A stretch of 18,990 bases of DNA from Beijerinckiaceae bacterium (GCA_947380915.1 CANCSY010000038.1:1-18990), one strand, 5' to 3'. Counted from the first letter of the stretch, positions 6,585 to 14,933 are shown. A program made the numbers and translations. Notes: generated by a model not told the origin, from the letters alone.

Positions 6585-8060
6585 ATGAGCGGAACGCCGG
6601 TGGAAGCGCGGAAATTCGTCGAGGGCGTGGGCGGACGTCTGTCCTCCTCCAAGTCCCAGACCTACGCCAATGCGGTTCTGGCCATCGAGGGCCGCAACAA
6701 CCCCTTCATCGCGAAATACATGCTGGCGGGCGACCTGGCCTGCGTGCTCTCGGCCCATGAACTGGGTGTCACCCCCACTGCCGACGCCAAGGCTCTGGCG
6801 CGCTGTATCATCGACCTTCTGCCCGATTGCGAGCGCATCTCGCGCGATCGTTCCATCGGCGACATCGTGGTTTCCCGTGAATTGTGGATCGTGGAGGCGG
6901 TCGGTCAGGACGCTGGTTCCTGGCTGCATGTGGGGCGCAACCGCGCCGAGAGCCTGCGTGGCTCCCTGCCGCGCATGTTCTTCCGCGACGCCCTGCACCG
7001 CGAGCATGTGGCCCTGCGCCGCCTCGTCAAGGCCCTGCTCGACCGCGCCGAGCCCAACATGACGGCCATCGCGCCCTTTTATCACCATCTGCAACACGCC
7101 GGGCGCACCTCGCTGGGCGAATATCTGCTGTCCTGGGCGGCCAGCTTCAACAAGCATTTCGAGCGCATCGAACAGGCGGACAAGCGCCTTGATCTGGCCC
7201 CGCCGCCCAATTGCGGCCGCGACATCGTCGTGGACCTGATCAACCGGGTCGGCCATCGCCTGGGCTTTTCCGAGGTCGGCAAGGTCTGGCAGGAACTGTT
7301 CATCACCGAAGAGCATTTTTCCGAACCCTTCTTCATTCTGGCGCAAATTGCCGTGGGGCTGGGGCGTCTGGCGGAAGATCTGCGTCTGTTCATGACCTCC
7401 GAATTCGATTTCTTCGAACTGGCGGACGAGCATGCCTCGGGCAGCAGCGGGCGCCCGCAGAAAAAGAACCCCTTCGGCCTTCAGGCGGTCATCAATGGCG
7501 CCTCGGTGGGCGCGGGCCGTCTGGCCAGCCAGTTCGCGGCCAATGTGACCCTGTCGGAAGAAGCCGATTCCACCTATCACGCCTACCACCTCTATGAATT
7601 CTCGCGGGATGTGGCGGCCTGGACCGAATTCATGGCCGACGTGATCGAGAAGGGCGACTTCAAGCTGGGCGAACTCGAGTCGAAGTCGCGGCTGGGCTTC
7701 GCTGGCGCCCGCGAGGCGCTCGACGTGCTGGTCTATGAGCACAAGGTTCCCTATCGCTTCGCCCACCGGGTCTGCGGCGAGCTGGTGCGCGTGGGCACAG
7801 ACGGCGCATCCCATGACGAAATCGTGGCGACGGTCGCCGAAAGGCTCAAGGATCATCCCGCCATCGATTGCGATCGGCTGGTGCGCATCGCCACTGGCGA
7901 GTCGACCGAGGCGATCCTGCTGAATCTGCCAGCCTTCCAGGCGGTTTACGATGGGGTCAGCGCGAACCTGCAAAAAATCGAGACGCAGGGCTGGCCCAAC
8001 GTCGTCGAGGACGCCATCGAGAAGCTGATCGCGGAAGGCGAGAAGCTGGTGAGCGCGTAA
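6585..8060 (+). CDS. Aspartase/fumarase-superfamily C-N lyase (argininosuccinate/EDDS lyase-like)
   Basis: A 491-residue cytosolic lyase. The three conserved regions of the superfamily are present: GSWLHVGRNRAESLRG (111-126; argininosuccinate lyase has a GRSRND-type segment here), YHHLQHAG (166-173, catalytic-region His168), and the signature loop GSSGRPQKKNP (286-296) with the serine that acts as base. The signature normally has Met where this protein has Arg290. The size and order match argininosuccinate lyase and the related ethylenediamine-disuccinate (EDDS) lyase, which cleave N-succinyl compounds to fumarate and an amine. Arginine biosynthesis genes are absent here and the next genes encode an importer, so a catabolic lyase is more likely than ArgH. 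The frame is open from a TTG at 6522, but ATG 6585 has AGGGAG 8 bases upstream and leaves the operator clear. It is the first gene of a five-gene run, with the next start 4 bp after its stop. Confidence 0.85.
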   Translation: MSGTPVEARKFVEGVGGRLSSSKSQTYANAVLAIEGRNNPFIAKYMLAGDLACVLSAHELGVTPTADAKALARCIIDLLPDCERISRDRSIGDIVVSRELWIVEAVGQDAGSWLHVGRNRAESLRGSLPRMFFRDALHREHVALRRLVKALLDRAEPNMTAIAPFYHHLQHAGRTSLGEYLLSWAASFNKHFERIEQADKRLDLAPPPNCGRDIVVDLINRVGHRLGFSEVGKVWQELFITEEHFSEPFFILAQIAVGLGRLAEDLRLFMTSEFDFFELADEHASGSSGRPQKKNPFGLQAVINGASVGAGRLASQFAANVTLSEEADSTYHAYHLYEFSRDVAAWTEFMADVIEKGDFKLGELESKSRLGFAGAREALDVLVYEHKVPYRFAHRVCGELVRVGTDGASHDEIVATVAERLKDHPAIDCDRLVRIATGESTEAILLNLPAFQAVYDGVSANLQKIETQGWPNVVEDAIEKLIAEGEKLVSA

Positions 8061-8064
8061 GGGC

Positions 8065-8721
8065 ATGAGCAAGCGCATCATTCTCGTCCATCCCTATGCG
8101 CCCACCATGGCGCCGATCATTGAGGCTTTCGCGCGCCTGTGGCCGCAGGCGCAGGTGCTGAACCTGCTCGACGAGAGCCTCTATGCGGATGTGGGGGCGG
8201 ATGGCGTGCTTGCCGCCGACGTGTTCGACCGTATCGCAGCGCTGCTGCAGCATGCTTGCGCCAGCCGCGCCGATGGGGTGATCTTCACCGGCGCCACCTT
8301 CAGCCCGGCGGTCGAGGCCGCCCGCGCCTCCCTTGACCTGCCCGTATTGAAGGCGGACGAAGCCATGTGCGAGGAGATCGCCGCATGTCGGGGCCGCGTG
8401 GCGATTCTTTGCACCGCGCAGCGGGCGCTGCCCGTCATTCGCGCAGGCGTCGAGGCGGCTGCGGCGGCGCGCAGCTCAAAGGCCCCCGAGATCGCGGAGA
8501 TCTGGGTCGAGGGGGCGAAGGATGCTCTGGTGGCGGGCGACACAGCCCGTCACGACAGGTTGATAGCGGCGGCCATGGAACAATTGGACGGCTGTGACAT
8601 GCTGGCGCTGGGTCAGATCTCCATGGCGCCCGCCCGTGACTTGCTGTCGCCGGAGCGCGCCGCGCGGGTTCTGGCTAGTCCCGACGCGTCCGTCCACATG
8701 ATGCGCAAATTGCTTGCATGA
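8065..8721 (+). CDS. Asp/Glu/hydantoin racemase-superfamily protein lacking catalytic cysteines
   Basis: A 218-residue cytosolic protein with the two-lobe Asp/Glu racemase fold. The N-terminal strand is KRIILVHPYAPTMAPI, the first active-site loop DGVIFTGATFSPAVEAAR (about 71-88), the middle segment PVLKADEAMCEEI, and the second loop CDMLALGQISMAPA. Enzymes of this superfamily (racemases, maleate isomerase, arylmalonate decarboxylase) use one or two cysteines in these loops. Here the positions read Gly/Ala/Thr and Gln, so proton shuttling between two thiols is not possible. Some family members carry a Gln in the second loop; loss of the first Cys as well is less usual. It starts 4 bp after the lyase stop, so translation is probably coupled. 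The role is likely linked to the lyase substrate or product, but the chemistry cannot be assigned. Confidence 0.75.
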   Translation: MSKRIILVHPYAPTMAPIIEAFARLWPQAQVLNLLDESLYADVGADGVLAADVFDRIAALLQHACASRADGVIFTGATFSPAVEAARASLDLPVLKADEAMCEEIAACRGRVAILCTAQRALPVIRAGVEAAAAARSSKAPEIAEIWVEGAKDALVAGDTARHDRLIAAAMEQLDGCDMLALGQISMAPARDLLSPERAARVLASPDASVHMMRKLLA

Positions 8722-8745
8722 GTTGATGACATCCAGGGGGGAAGA

Positions 8746-9855
8746 ATGAAAAAAGACCTTATCCGCCTAGCCGTGACAGCGAGCCTCATGGCCGTGGGCG
8801 CGACCTCGGCCCTCGCCCAGGGCGCAGGCCCCGCCGATCCCAAGCTCCAGGCTTCCTGGGCCTTCATGCAGAAGGAAATGCCGGGCGTGCCCGCCTCCCT
8901 TCTGGAGGAGGCCTGCAAGGAAGGACGGGTGATGCTCTATCACGGCACCTGGGTGCAGGCGCAAGACGCCCAGGTCAAGCGCTTCCAGGAACGCTTTCCT
9001 TGCGTGAAGGTGGAGAAATTCACCGCCGACACCGGCCAGAGGCAGGAACGCTGGCTGGCGGAAATTCGCGCCAACCGGCATGTGGCCGACATCGTGCAGG
9101 ACACCGACCCCGGCTTCCTCGACGCCCAGTCGGCGGCAGGAACCCTGCTCGACTATAAAATCTCGAACGACGGCGCATTCGATGAGGCCGCCAAGCGCCA
9201 GGGCTTCTGGTACGCCTCGCGGGTGGCGCTGGTGGGCATTGCCTGGAACACCGATCTGGTCAGCGAAGAAGAGGCGAAGAAGCTGCTGCGCTGGGAAGGA
9301 ATCGTCGATCCCGTCTGGAAAGGGCGCGCGGCCGTGGTTGACCCTGCGGCTGGCGGCGTCGCCTATCTGCCCTGGTATATCTGGCTGAAGCAATTCGGCC
9401 CGGACTTCCTGCAAAAGATCGGCGACCTGAAGCCGCGCATCGTCTCCGCCATTGTTCCAGCCTCCGCCTCGCTGGCCTCCGGCGACATCGCGGTTCTTTT
9501 CAACGCCAGCGAGACCGGGCTTCTGCCCCTGCTGGATCGCGGCGCCCCCATCCGCTGGTCCCTGCCCGAGCCCGGCATCGGCCCCATGACGGGACAGGCC
9601 ATCGCGCGCTTCGCCCCCCATCCCAACGCAGCGAAACTCTTTCAGGAATATTCCTTCACCGAGGAAGGCTATGGAATCTGGCAGAAGCTGGGCGGCGCCC
9701 CAGCGAGGCGGAATTTTCAGGATCAGCGGCCAGTGGCGAAAGAGAAATGGTACAAGGTGCCCGCCGTCTTCGCCCCCTATGACCGCGCTGACGCCTCCAC
9801 CAGCCTGCAACCGGTCATGGACGCCTATCGCAAGCTGGTTGTCCGCCCGCAATGA
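8746..9855 (+). CDS. ABC transporter periplasmic binding protein (Fe3+/polyamine type)
   Basis: A 369-residue extracellular solute-binding protein of the family-1/AfuA-FbpA-PotD kind. The signal peptide is residues 1 to about 25 (MKKDLIRLAVTASLM, cut near ALA-Q). The mature protein shows the expected start of the first lobe (EGRVMLYHGTW), the hinge region (FWYASRVALVGIAWNTDLV), a Trp/Gly segment (WEGIVDPVWKGR) and the typical C-terminal GQAIARFAPHPNAAKLFQEY. Such proteins deliver ferric ion, polyamines, phosphonates or other small charged ligands. The ATG is preceded by GGGGGGAAGA. It lies 24 bp after the racemase-fold gene, and its stop overlaps the permease start as ATGA. Specificity cannot be read with certainty; lyase linkage suggests an organic ligand, possibly a chelate. 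Confidence 0.9.
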   Translation: MKKDLIRLAVTASLMAVGATSALAQGAGPADPKLQASWAFMQKEMPGVPASLLEEACKEGRVMLYHGTWVQAQDAQVKRFQERFPCVKVEKFTADTGQRQERWLAEIRANRHVADIVQDTDPGFLDAQSAAGTLLDYKISNDGAFDEAAKRQGFWYASRVALVGIAWNTDLVSEEEAKKLLRWEGIVDPVWKGRAAVVDPAAGGVAYLPWYIWLKQFGPDFLQKIGDLKPRIVSAIVPASASLASGDIAVLFNASETGLLPLLDRGAPIRWSLPEPGIGPMTGQAIARFAPHPNAAKLFQEYSFTEEGYGIWQKLGGAPARRNFQDQRPVAKEKWYKVPAVFAPYDRADASTSLQPVMDAYRKLVVRPQ

Positions 9856-11564
9856 CGCAGACGCGCGCGCAACAAGGCCCGTTCATCATTGACGGAGGCC
9901 GCCTTGGCGGCTTCCTGTTCCTCGCCTTTTTGCTCGCGCTCGTCGCTGCGCCCATTCTCTATGTCATCTATGGCTCCTTGCGCACCGGCGCGCCCGGCGC
10001 GGCGGACGCCGGATTCACGCTGGAGAACTGGCGCACGGTCTATCTCTCGGCGCCCTATCTGAAGGCGCTGTGGAACACGCTGGCGCTCAGCGCCATCGTC
10101 TCCGTCCTCGCCCTGCTGCTGGGCGGCGCGCTGGCCTGGCTTGTCGGCCGCACGGACATGCCCGGCCGCAATCAGATGGCGCTGCTGCTGGTGGTGCCAT
10201 TGCTGATCTCCAATCTCATCACCACCCTGGCCTGGATTGCGCTGGCGGCTCCCAATGCGGGTTTTTTGAACGCCTGGTTCCGCTCGCTGACGGGTGTGCG
10301 CACCCTGCTCGACATCTATTCTTTTCATGGCATCGTGCTGGTGCATGTGCTGCACTACGCCTCCTTCGCCTATCTGGCGCTCTTCGCAGCGCTGCGCTCC
10401 ATCGACGCTTCCCTGGAGGAGGCCTCCTACATGCTGGGCGTCGGCCCGGTCCGCACGGGCTGGCGCATGACCCTGCCGCTGATCGCGCCGACCATGGCGA
10501 CCAGCTTTCTCATCATCTTCGTGCTGGTGGCCGAGAACTTTTCCGTGCCCACGCTGCTGGGTTCGCCCGTAGGCTTTCACACACTGCCCTCGCTGATCTA
10601 TCAGAACATGGCCGTGACCCCGGCGCACCCCACGCTGGCGGCGGCTGCGGGCACCATGCTGCTCTGGGTCGCGCTGATCGGGGCCGCCATACAGCGCCGC
10701 ATCACCCGCAACGCCAGCCGCTACGTGACCGTGACCGGCAAGGGCAACCGCTTCCGCCTTGTGCGCCTCGGGCCCTGGCGCATCGCCGCCTTCTGCTTCG
10801 TGGCGCTCTATCTGTTTCTGGCGGTCATCCTGCCCTATTTCGCCCTGATGCTCGGCTCTTTCATGAGCTTCCTGACCGCGAATATCCGCCCGAGCGTCTT
10901 CACTCTGGAAAACTACGCCACCATTCTTGTAGGCGACAATCTGAAGCCGGTGCTGAATTCCCTCCTGCTATCGGCGGGCGGAGGGCTTGGCCTGACCATA
11001 CTTTACCTCGGCATGAGCTTCTTTCTGGAACAGACCAGCAAGAGCTTCGCGCGTCTGGTGGACTATGTGACGATGCTGCCCTCAGCCATTCCTGCGCTGA
11101 TCCTGGGCGTGGGGCTCATCTGGACCTTTGTGGGCTTGTCCGCGCCCATCTATGGCACGATGGCCATTCTGTTGATCGCTTATTTTCTGCGCAATCTGGG
11201 TTATGGGCTGCGGCAAGCCAACAACGCCTTCAGCCAGATCGCGCGCGAATTGACCGAGGCTGCGCGCATGAACGGCGCTACCCGCCTGCGCGCCCTGTGG
11301 GACATTGCGATCCCGCTGATCCGGCCCGCGATCCTGTCGCTCTGGACCATGTTGTTCATCTTCATCTTCATGGAGGTGAGCGCCACGATCCTGCTCTATA
11401 CGCCCGACACGCGCACCATGCCGACGGTGCTGTGGAACTACATGAGCTCGGGCTCGCAACCCCACGCCTTCGCCATAGCGGTTGCGCAGGCGACGCTGGT
11501 GTTCATCGTGCTTTATCTGGCGGATCGCAGGTTCGGCCTCCTGCGCAAGACCTTGGAACGCTGA
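9852..11564 (+). CDS. ABC transporter permease, fused double-domain (FbpB/AfuB type)
   Basis: A 570-residue inner-membrane permease made of two tandem BPD-transport domains of about 280 residues each, with roughly 12 hydrophobic segments. Each half carries an EAA loop that docks on the ATPase: SLEEASYMLGVGPV...LPLIAP (about 187-213) and LTEAARMNGATRLRALWDIA (about 468-487) before IPLIRP. The fused form is usual in ferric-iron and related importers, and one such chain replaces a permease pair. It starts in ATGA overlap with the binding-protein stop and ends 2 bp before the ATPase ATG, so the three are one transcription and translation unit. The N-terminal segment is short and cytosolic (MTQTRAQQGPF). 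Confidence 0.93.
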   Translation: MTQTRAQQGPFIIDGGRLGGFLFLAFLLALVAAPILYVIYGSLRTGAPGAADAGFTLENWRTVYLSAPYLKALWNTLALSAIVSVLALLLGGALAWLVGRTDMPGRNQMALLLVVPLLISNLITTLAWIALAAPNAGFLNAWFRSLTGVRTLLDIYSFHGIVLVHVLHYASFAYLALFAALRSIDASLEEASYMLGVGPVRTGWRMTLPLIAPTMATSFLIIFVLVAENFSVPTLLGSPVGFHTLPSLIYQNMAVTPAHPTLAAAAGTMLLWVALIGAAIQRRITRNASRYVTVTGKGNRFRLVRLGPWRIAAFCFVALYLFLAVILPYFALMLGSFMSFLTANIRPSVFTLENYATILVGDNLKPVLNSLLLSAGGGLGLTILYLGMSFFLEQTSKSFARLVDYVTMLPSAIPALILGVGLIWTFVGLSAPIYGTMAILLIAYFLRNLGYGLRQANNAFSQIARELTEAARMNGATRLRALWDIAIPLIRPAILSLWTMLFIFIFMEVSATILLYTPDTRTMPTVLWNYMSSGSQPHAFAIAVAQATLVFIVLYLADRRFGLLRKTLER

Positions 11565-11566
11565 CC

Positions 11567-12646
11567 ATGCTGGACCTCAAAGCCACGCCCGTTCTGGATG
11601 TCCGCTCGCTGACCAAGGCCTTTGGCGCGATGAAGGCCGTCGACGCCATTTCCTTCACGGTTCATACTGGCGAAATTCTCGTCATCGTCGGCGGAAGCGG
11701 CTGCGGCAAGACAACGACGCTGCGTTGCATCGCGGGCCTCGAAGATCCCACCGATGGCGAAATCCATCTGGATGGCGCGCTGATCGCGTCATCGCGCAAG
11801 TCCGTGGCGCCGGAACGACGCGGCATCGGCATGGTGTTCCAGTCTTATGCGCTCTGGCCGCACAAGACGATTTTCCAGAATGTGGCCTATGGGCTTGAAC
11901 GGCGCGGCCTCAATGGCCCGGAGATCACGGCGAAGGTCCAGGAGGTGCTGAGCCAGGTCAGCCTGCAGGATTTCGCCGAGCGCTACCCGTCAAGCCTCAG
12001 CGGCGGCCAGCAGCAACGGGTGGCGCTGGCCCGCAGCGCCGTCCTGCGCCCAAAACTGCTGCTGCTCGACGAACCGCTAAGCAATCTCGACGCCAAATTG
12101 CGTGAGCGCATGCGCGACGACTTGCAGGAGATGATACGCATGTTCGGCATGACCGCGATTCACATCACCCACGACCAGGAAGAGGCCATGGCGCTGGCGG
12201 ATCGCATCATCTGCATGCGCAGCGGCCGCATCGAACAGATCGGCGCCCCACGCGAGATATACCGATCGCCGATTAACCGCTATGTCGCTGATTTTATTGG
12301 ATCATCAAATATTCTGGAGCCCCGCGCCGTGGCGTCGACGCCTGGCGGTAGCCGCGCCGATTTTGGGGCAGCAAGCCTGCTGTCGACGCAACCGGTGGAT
12401 GCAGCCTGCTCACGCCCGGTTGTCGCCGTGCGCGTGGAGGCGGTGGAACTGCATGATACCTCTCCACCAGGCCCCAATGTCCTCGAAGCGAAAGTGACCA
12501 AGGTCACCTATCTGGGCAGCCACAGCCTCTATCATCTGGAATCCGGCCCCCTTGCCATGGTGGCCCAGAGCACAGCCGATTACACGCCGGGTCAAACCGT
12601 CCACCTGTCGATCGACCCCGCAAATGTGCGCCTGATCGCGCCCTGA
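11567..12646 (+). CDS. ABC transporter ATP-binding protein with TOBE-type C-terminus
   Basis: A 359-residue ATPase that powers the preceding permease. Visible motifs are Walker A GGSGCGKT (42-49), Q-loop Gln92, signature LSGGQQ (144-149), Walker B LLLLDEP (164-170), D-loop SNLD (172-175) and H-loop His202. Residues from about 245 form the C-terminal regulatory/TOBE region found in Fe3+, polyamine and maltose-type importer ATPases. The reading frame stays open far upstream (to 10070), but that part overlaps the permease out of frame. The ATG at 11567, two bases after the permease stop, gives the standard N-terminus (PVLDVRSLTKAFG). The ribosome-binding site is weak (GGAACG), so coupling to the permease is likely. 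It is the last gene of the lyase operon. Confidence 0.95.
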   Translation: MLDLKATPVLDVRSLTKAFGAMKAVDAISFTVHTGEILVIVGGSGCGKTTTLRCIAGLEDPTDGEIHLDGALIASSRKSVAPERRGIGMVFQSYALWPHKTIFQNVAYGLERRGLNGPEITAKVQEVLSQVSLQDFAERYPSSLSGGQQQRVALARSAVLRPKLLLLDEPLSNLDAKLRERMRDDLQEMIRMFGMTAIHITHDQEEAMALADRIICMRSGRIEQIGAPREIYRSPINRYVADFIGSSNILEPRAVASTPGGSRADFGAASLLSTQPVDAACSRPVVAVRVEAVELHDTSPPGPNVLEAKVTKVTYLGSHSLYHLESGPLAMVAQSTADYTPGQTVHLSIDPANVRLIAP

Positions 12647-12922
12647 CGCATGGACGTCCGGCCCTTGGTGGCCGAATGAAAGATCTCACCTGTTTGCCGT
12701 GAACCCGGACATTCACAGGTCTCCCGAAATATGCAAGACTGATCCAATGGCGCGGCCAACAAGCGTCAGGATTTTTTGGGAGATGTCTGCAATGCGTCTC
12801 AATGGAAGAGTTGCGAGCACCCGCGCCTCGACGCCTGAGCGCGCGACTCTCGCCATCCACATTCCCATAACCATGGTCGGCGGCCGCGCGCTGATTTCGA
12901 GCCTGAAAAGGGACATTCGCCA
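12647..12922. other. Intergenic region between ABC operon and GST gene
   Basis: This 276-bp stretch has no convincing gene. CGGCC-N6-GGCCG at 12659-12674 is a short hairpin just after the ATPase stop, without a T-run. ACCTGT (12688-12693) and ACAGGT (12715-12720) form an inverted repeat, and GTGAA-N8-TTCAC (12699-12716) is nested within it. These may belong to a promoter or operator for the GST/Rieske group. A short open frame at 12699-12926 has no ribosome-binding site and I do not accept it. Confidence 0.4.
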
Positions 12923-13519
12923 ATGATGAAACTGACCGCCTCGAAAGCTTCGCCCTTTGTGCGCAAGGTATTCATCACCATCGCGCTGAAAGACTTGCGG
13001 GGGCAGGTTCAAACGGCCGACGATAATGACCGCACGATCCGAGCGCAAAACCCCTTGCACAAGATACCCACCCTCCTCCTTGAGGATGGCGAATGCGTGC
13101 ACGACAGTCATGTGATCTGCGAATATCTTGATCTGCTGAAGCCCGAACCACGCCTTTTCCCCTCCCATATAAAACAGCGCGTCAAAACCCTGACCCTGGC
13201 GTCCCTGGGCGACGGCATCATGGAGGCTGCGTTGCAGGTGATGTTCGAGTCGCGGTTTCGCCCTGCTGAGAAAAGAGTAGAAAGTTGGGTGGATCGGCAA
13301 CAGAGCAAAGTTGATGCGGGCGTCGATTGGCTGGAAAACAACATTCCCGTCATTGGCGACCACCCGGACTATGGGCACATAACCATAGCTTGCGCGCTGG
13401 GATATCTCGATCTGCGCCAAAAGGGCGCCTGGCGCCATGACCATCCCCGGCTTGTCGCATGGCTTGACGAATTCGCCGCGCGAGTCCCCGCCTTTGGTGA
13501 ATCAATGCCTGAAAAATAA
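12923..13519 (+). CDS. Glutathione S-transferase family protein
   Basis: A 198-residue cytosolic protein with a thioredoxin-like N-terminal domain (about 1-75) and an all-helical C-terminal domain (about 90-190). GST landmarks are visible: SPFVRKV near the N-terminus (Ser10 as likely activating residue, no Cys), the cis-Pro segment HKIPTLLLEDG (Pro49), and the glutathione gamma-Glu binding pair Asp61-Ser62 (VHDSHVICEYL). Bacterial GSTs in catabolic clusters often act in isomerisation, dehalogenation, ether cleavage or detoxification. Two ATG codons stand together at 12923 and 12926, with AAGGGA upstream. It is followed by the Rieske oxygenase gene in the same direction after about 210 bp, so a role in the same pathway is possible but not shown. 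Confidence 0.85.
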   Translation: MMKLTASKASPFVRKVFITIALKDLRGQVQTADDNDRTIRAQNPLHKIPTLLLEDGECVHDSHVICEYLDLLKPEPRLFPSHIKQRVKTLTLASLGDGIMEAALQVMFESRFRPAEKRVESWVDRQQSKVDAGVDWLENNIPVIGDHPDYGHITIACALGYLDLRQKGAWRHDHPRLVAWLDEFAARVPAFGESMPEK

Positions 13520-13589
13520 TCGACCGAGCGAATGCGGCCTTCCTGCTGCAAAGCGGCGAACATAGCAGAGGCAAAGAGGCGCGCGCCAA

Positions 13590-13604
13590 TCGCAACTGTT
13601 GCGA
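13590..13604. promoter_or_regulatory. 15-bp palindrome between GST and Rieske genes
   Basis: TCGCAACtGTTGCGA has 7-bp arms around one central base and is followed at once by GCCTTTT. Read as RNA, it gives a 5-bp stem with a 5-base loop plus a short U-run, so it could be a weak terminator for the GST gene. Read as DNA, it could be an operator for the Rieske gene about 127 bp downstream. Confidence 0.35.
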
Positions 13605-13730
13605 GCCTTTTCAGGGCTTTACGTGAGGAGGGCACTCTACCGATCGTAGCGTTGCCGTAAATCGGGGGCATTGCGGTCCTGCAAAGCCCATGCGATGATT
13701 GTGGGAGACAAGAATAAACCGGGGGGAACG

Positions 13731-14933
13731 ATGACCGAAGCGGTTGCGCGCAATGATATGGCGGCGCTGGATCCCGAGCGCTTTACCGGCAGCACGGAGA
13801 GAACGCGCTACGAAGACTTCTTGTCGGTCGGCCCCAATTCGCTCGCAGGTCGGTTGCTGCGCATGCATTGGCAACCTGTATTTGTCTCGGAAAATCTTAA
13901 ATCGGGCCGTCCGGTCCGCATCAAGATCATGGGCGAAAGTTTCACCTTGTACCGCGGCGCGAGCGGCGCCCCCTACATGGTCGGAGCCATTTGCCCCCAT
14001 CGTGGACTGCAACTCTCGACGGGTCGCGTGGTCGGCGAGAACATCGAATGTTTCTATCACGGCTGGACCTTCGACGGCGCCGGCCAATGCGTTGCCCAGC
14101 CCTGCGAGCAAAAGAGCTTCGCCCACAAGATCACCATTCCACACTATCCCGTGCGCGAATATCTCGGGCTCCTGTTTTCCTATCTGGGCGAGGGCGAACC
14201 GCCTGAGCTACCCGAACTCGATGTCTTCGCGGGCGAGGGCTTTGTCGAGTTGCGCGAGGAATTTCGGCCATGGCCCGTTTTCACGCAGATCGAAAACAGC
14301 GTCGATGAGACCCATTTCAATTTCGCCCATCGCCGCAGCAAATTCGACGACATCGGCATGAACAAAGCCATACCGGAATTGACCTGCGAGGAAACGCACT
14401 ACGGCTTGATTCGCAGGGGGCGGCGGGGAGCATCAGTCCGCACCGGGCATTTTTTCATGCCGAACTGGAGCCTGTCGTCGATTTATGAGCACAAGAAGGG
14501 GTGGGCTGAACATCTGGTCTGGCGTGTTCCTGTCGATGATGTGTCCCATATCAGTTTCATGGCGGACTTCATCTATAAAATCGGTGAAGACGCGGAAGAC
14601 TATAAACGAAGCCAGGTCGCCGCGAAGGAACGGTTGGCGAAGCTCGAGCCTGCGATGACGCTTGTGAACCGGGTGATCGCAGGCGAAATGCACGCAGACG
14701 ACATTCCTGCCGACAGGCCGGACATCGTCATGATCCAGGATGCGATTTCCTGCGTGGGGCAGGGCGCGACGCGCGACCGAGAGTCCGACATTCTCGGCGC
14801 CTCTGACCGCGTTGTCTCGATGATCCGCAGACTTTGGACGCGCGAAATGCGGGCCATCGCGGAGGGGCGCCCTGTAAAACACTGGAAGGCGCCAAGAGAC
14901 CTCCGGACAACAAAGGGGATCGAAGGCGGATAA
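13731..14933 (+). CDS. Rieske non-heme iron oxygenase, large subunit
   Basis: A 400-residue aromatic-ring hydroxylating or O-demethylating oxygenase. The Rieske [2Fe-2S] domain has Cys88-Pro-His90 and Cys107-Phe-Tyr-His110. The catalytic domain has the bridging Asp192 and iron ligands His195 and His200 (VDETHFNFAH), with Asp337 (MIQDAIS) as the likely third ligand. Length and motif spacing fit the phthalate dioxygenase/vanillate demethylase (VanA-like) group, which works with one flavin/[2Fe-2S] reductase. No such reductase or small subunit lies in the window. The frame is open from a TTG at 13671, but ATG 13731 has GGGGGGAA 2 to 10 bases upstream and is chosen. It is followed after 126 bp by a TTT receptor that may supply the substrate. 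The substrate is unknown, but an aromatic acid is the best guess. Confidence 0.93.
   Translation: MTEAVARNDMAALDPERFTGSTERTRYEDFLSVGPNSLAGRLLRMHWQPVFVSENLKSGRPVRIKIMGESFTLYRGASGAPYMVGAICPHRGLQLSTGRVVGENIECFYHGWTFDGAGQCVAQPCEQKSFAHKITIPHYPVREYLGLLFSYLGEGEPPELPELDVFAGEGFVELREEFRPWPVFTQIENSVDETHFNFAHRRSKFDDIGMNKAIPELTCEETHYGLIRRGRRGASVRTGHFFMPNWSLSSIYEHKKGWAEHLVWRVPVDDVSHISFMADFIYKIGEDAEDYKRSQVAAKERLAKLEPAMTLVNRVIAGEMHADDIPADRPDIVMIQDAISCVGQGATRDRESDILGASDRVVSMIRRLWTREMRAIAEGRPVKHWKAPRDLRTTKGIEGG

Noticed and set aside
6585..8060. Housekeeping argininosuccinate lyase (ArgH)
   Set aside because: The sequence is ASL-like, but the signature loop is altered, no other arginine gene is nearby, and the operon is a LysR-controlled import operon. 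The name would be misleading.
6549..8081. Very long open frame (510 codons) on the - strand, antisense to the lyase
   Set aside because: It mirrors the lyase gene, has no recognisable motif and lacks a ribosome-binding site. Long antisense frames are expected in GC-rich genes with strong third-position GC bias.
8767..9852. 361-codon - strand open frame antisense to the ABC binding protein
   Set aside because: It covers almost exactly the sense gene, which has a signal peptide, family motifs and operon spacing. The antisense frame has none of these.
10070..11566. Nearly 500 codons of open + strand frame running into the ATPase, as if the ATPase had a huge N-terminal extension
   Set aside because: This part overlaps the permease out of frame, is rich in His/Arg/Ala/Gly without domains, and the ATPase N-terminus is complete from the ATG at 11567.
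13369..13671. - strand open frame of 100 codons across the GST end and the following gap
   Set aside because: It contains a hydrophobic stretch that looks a little like a signal peptide, but it overlaps the GST gene, lacks a ribosome-binding site and has no recognisable domain.
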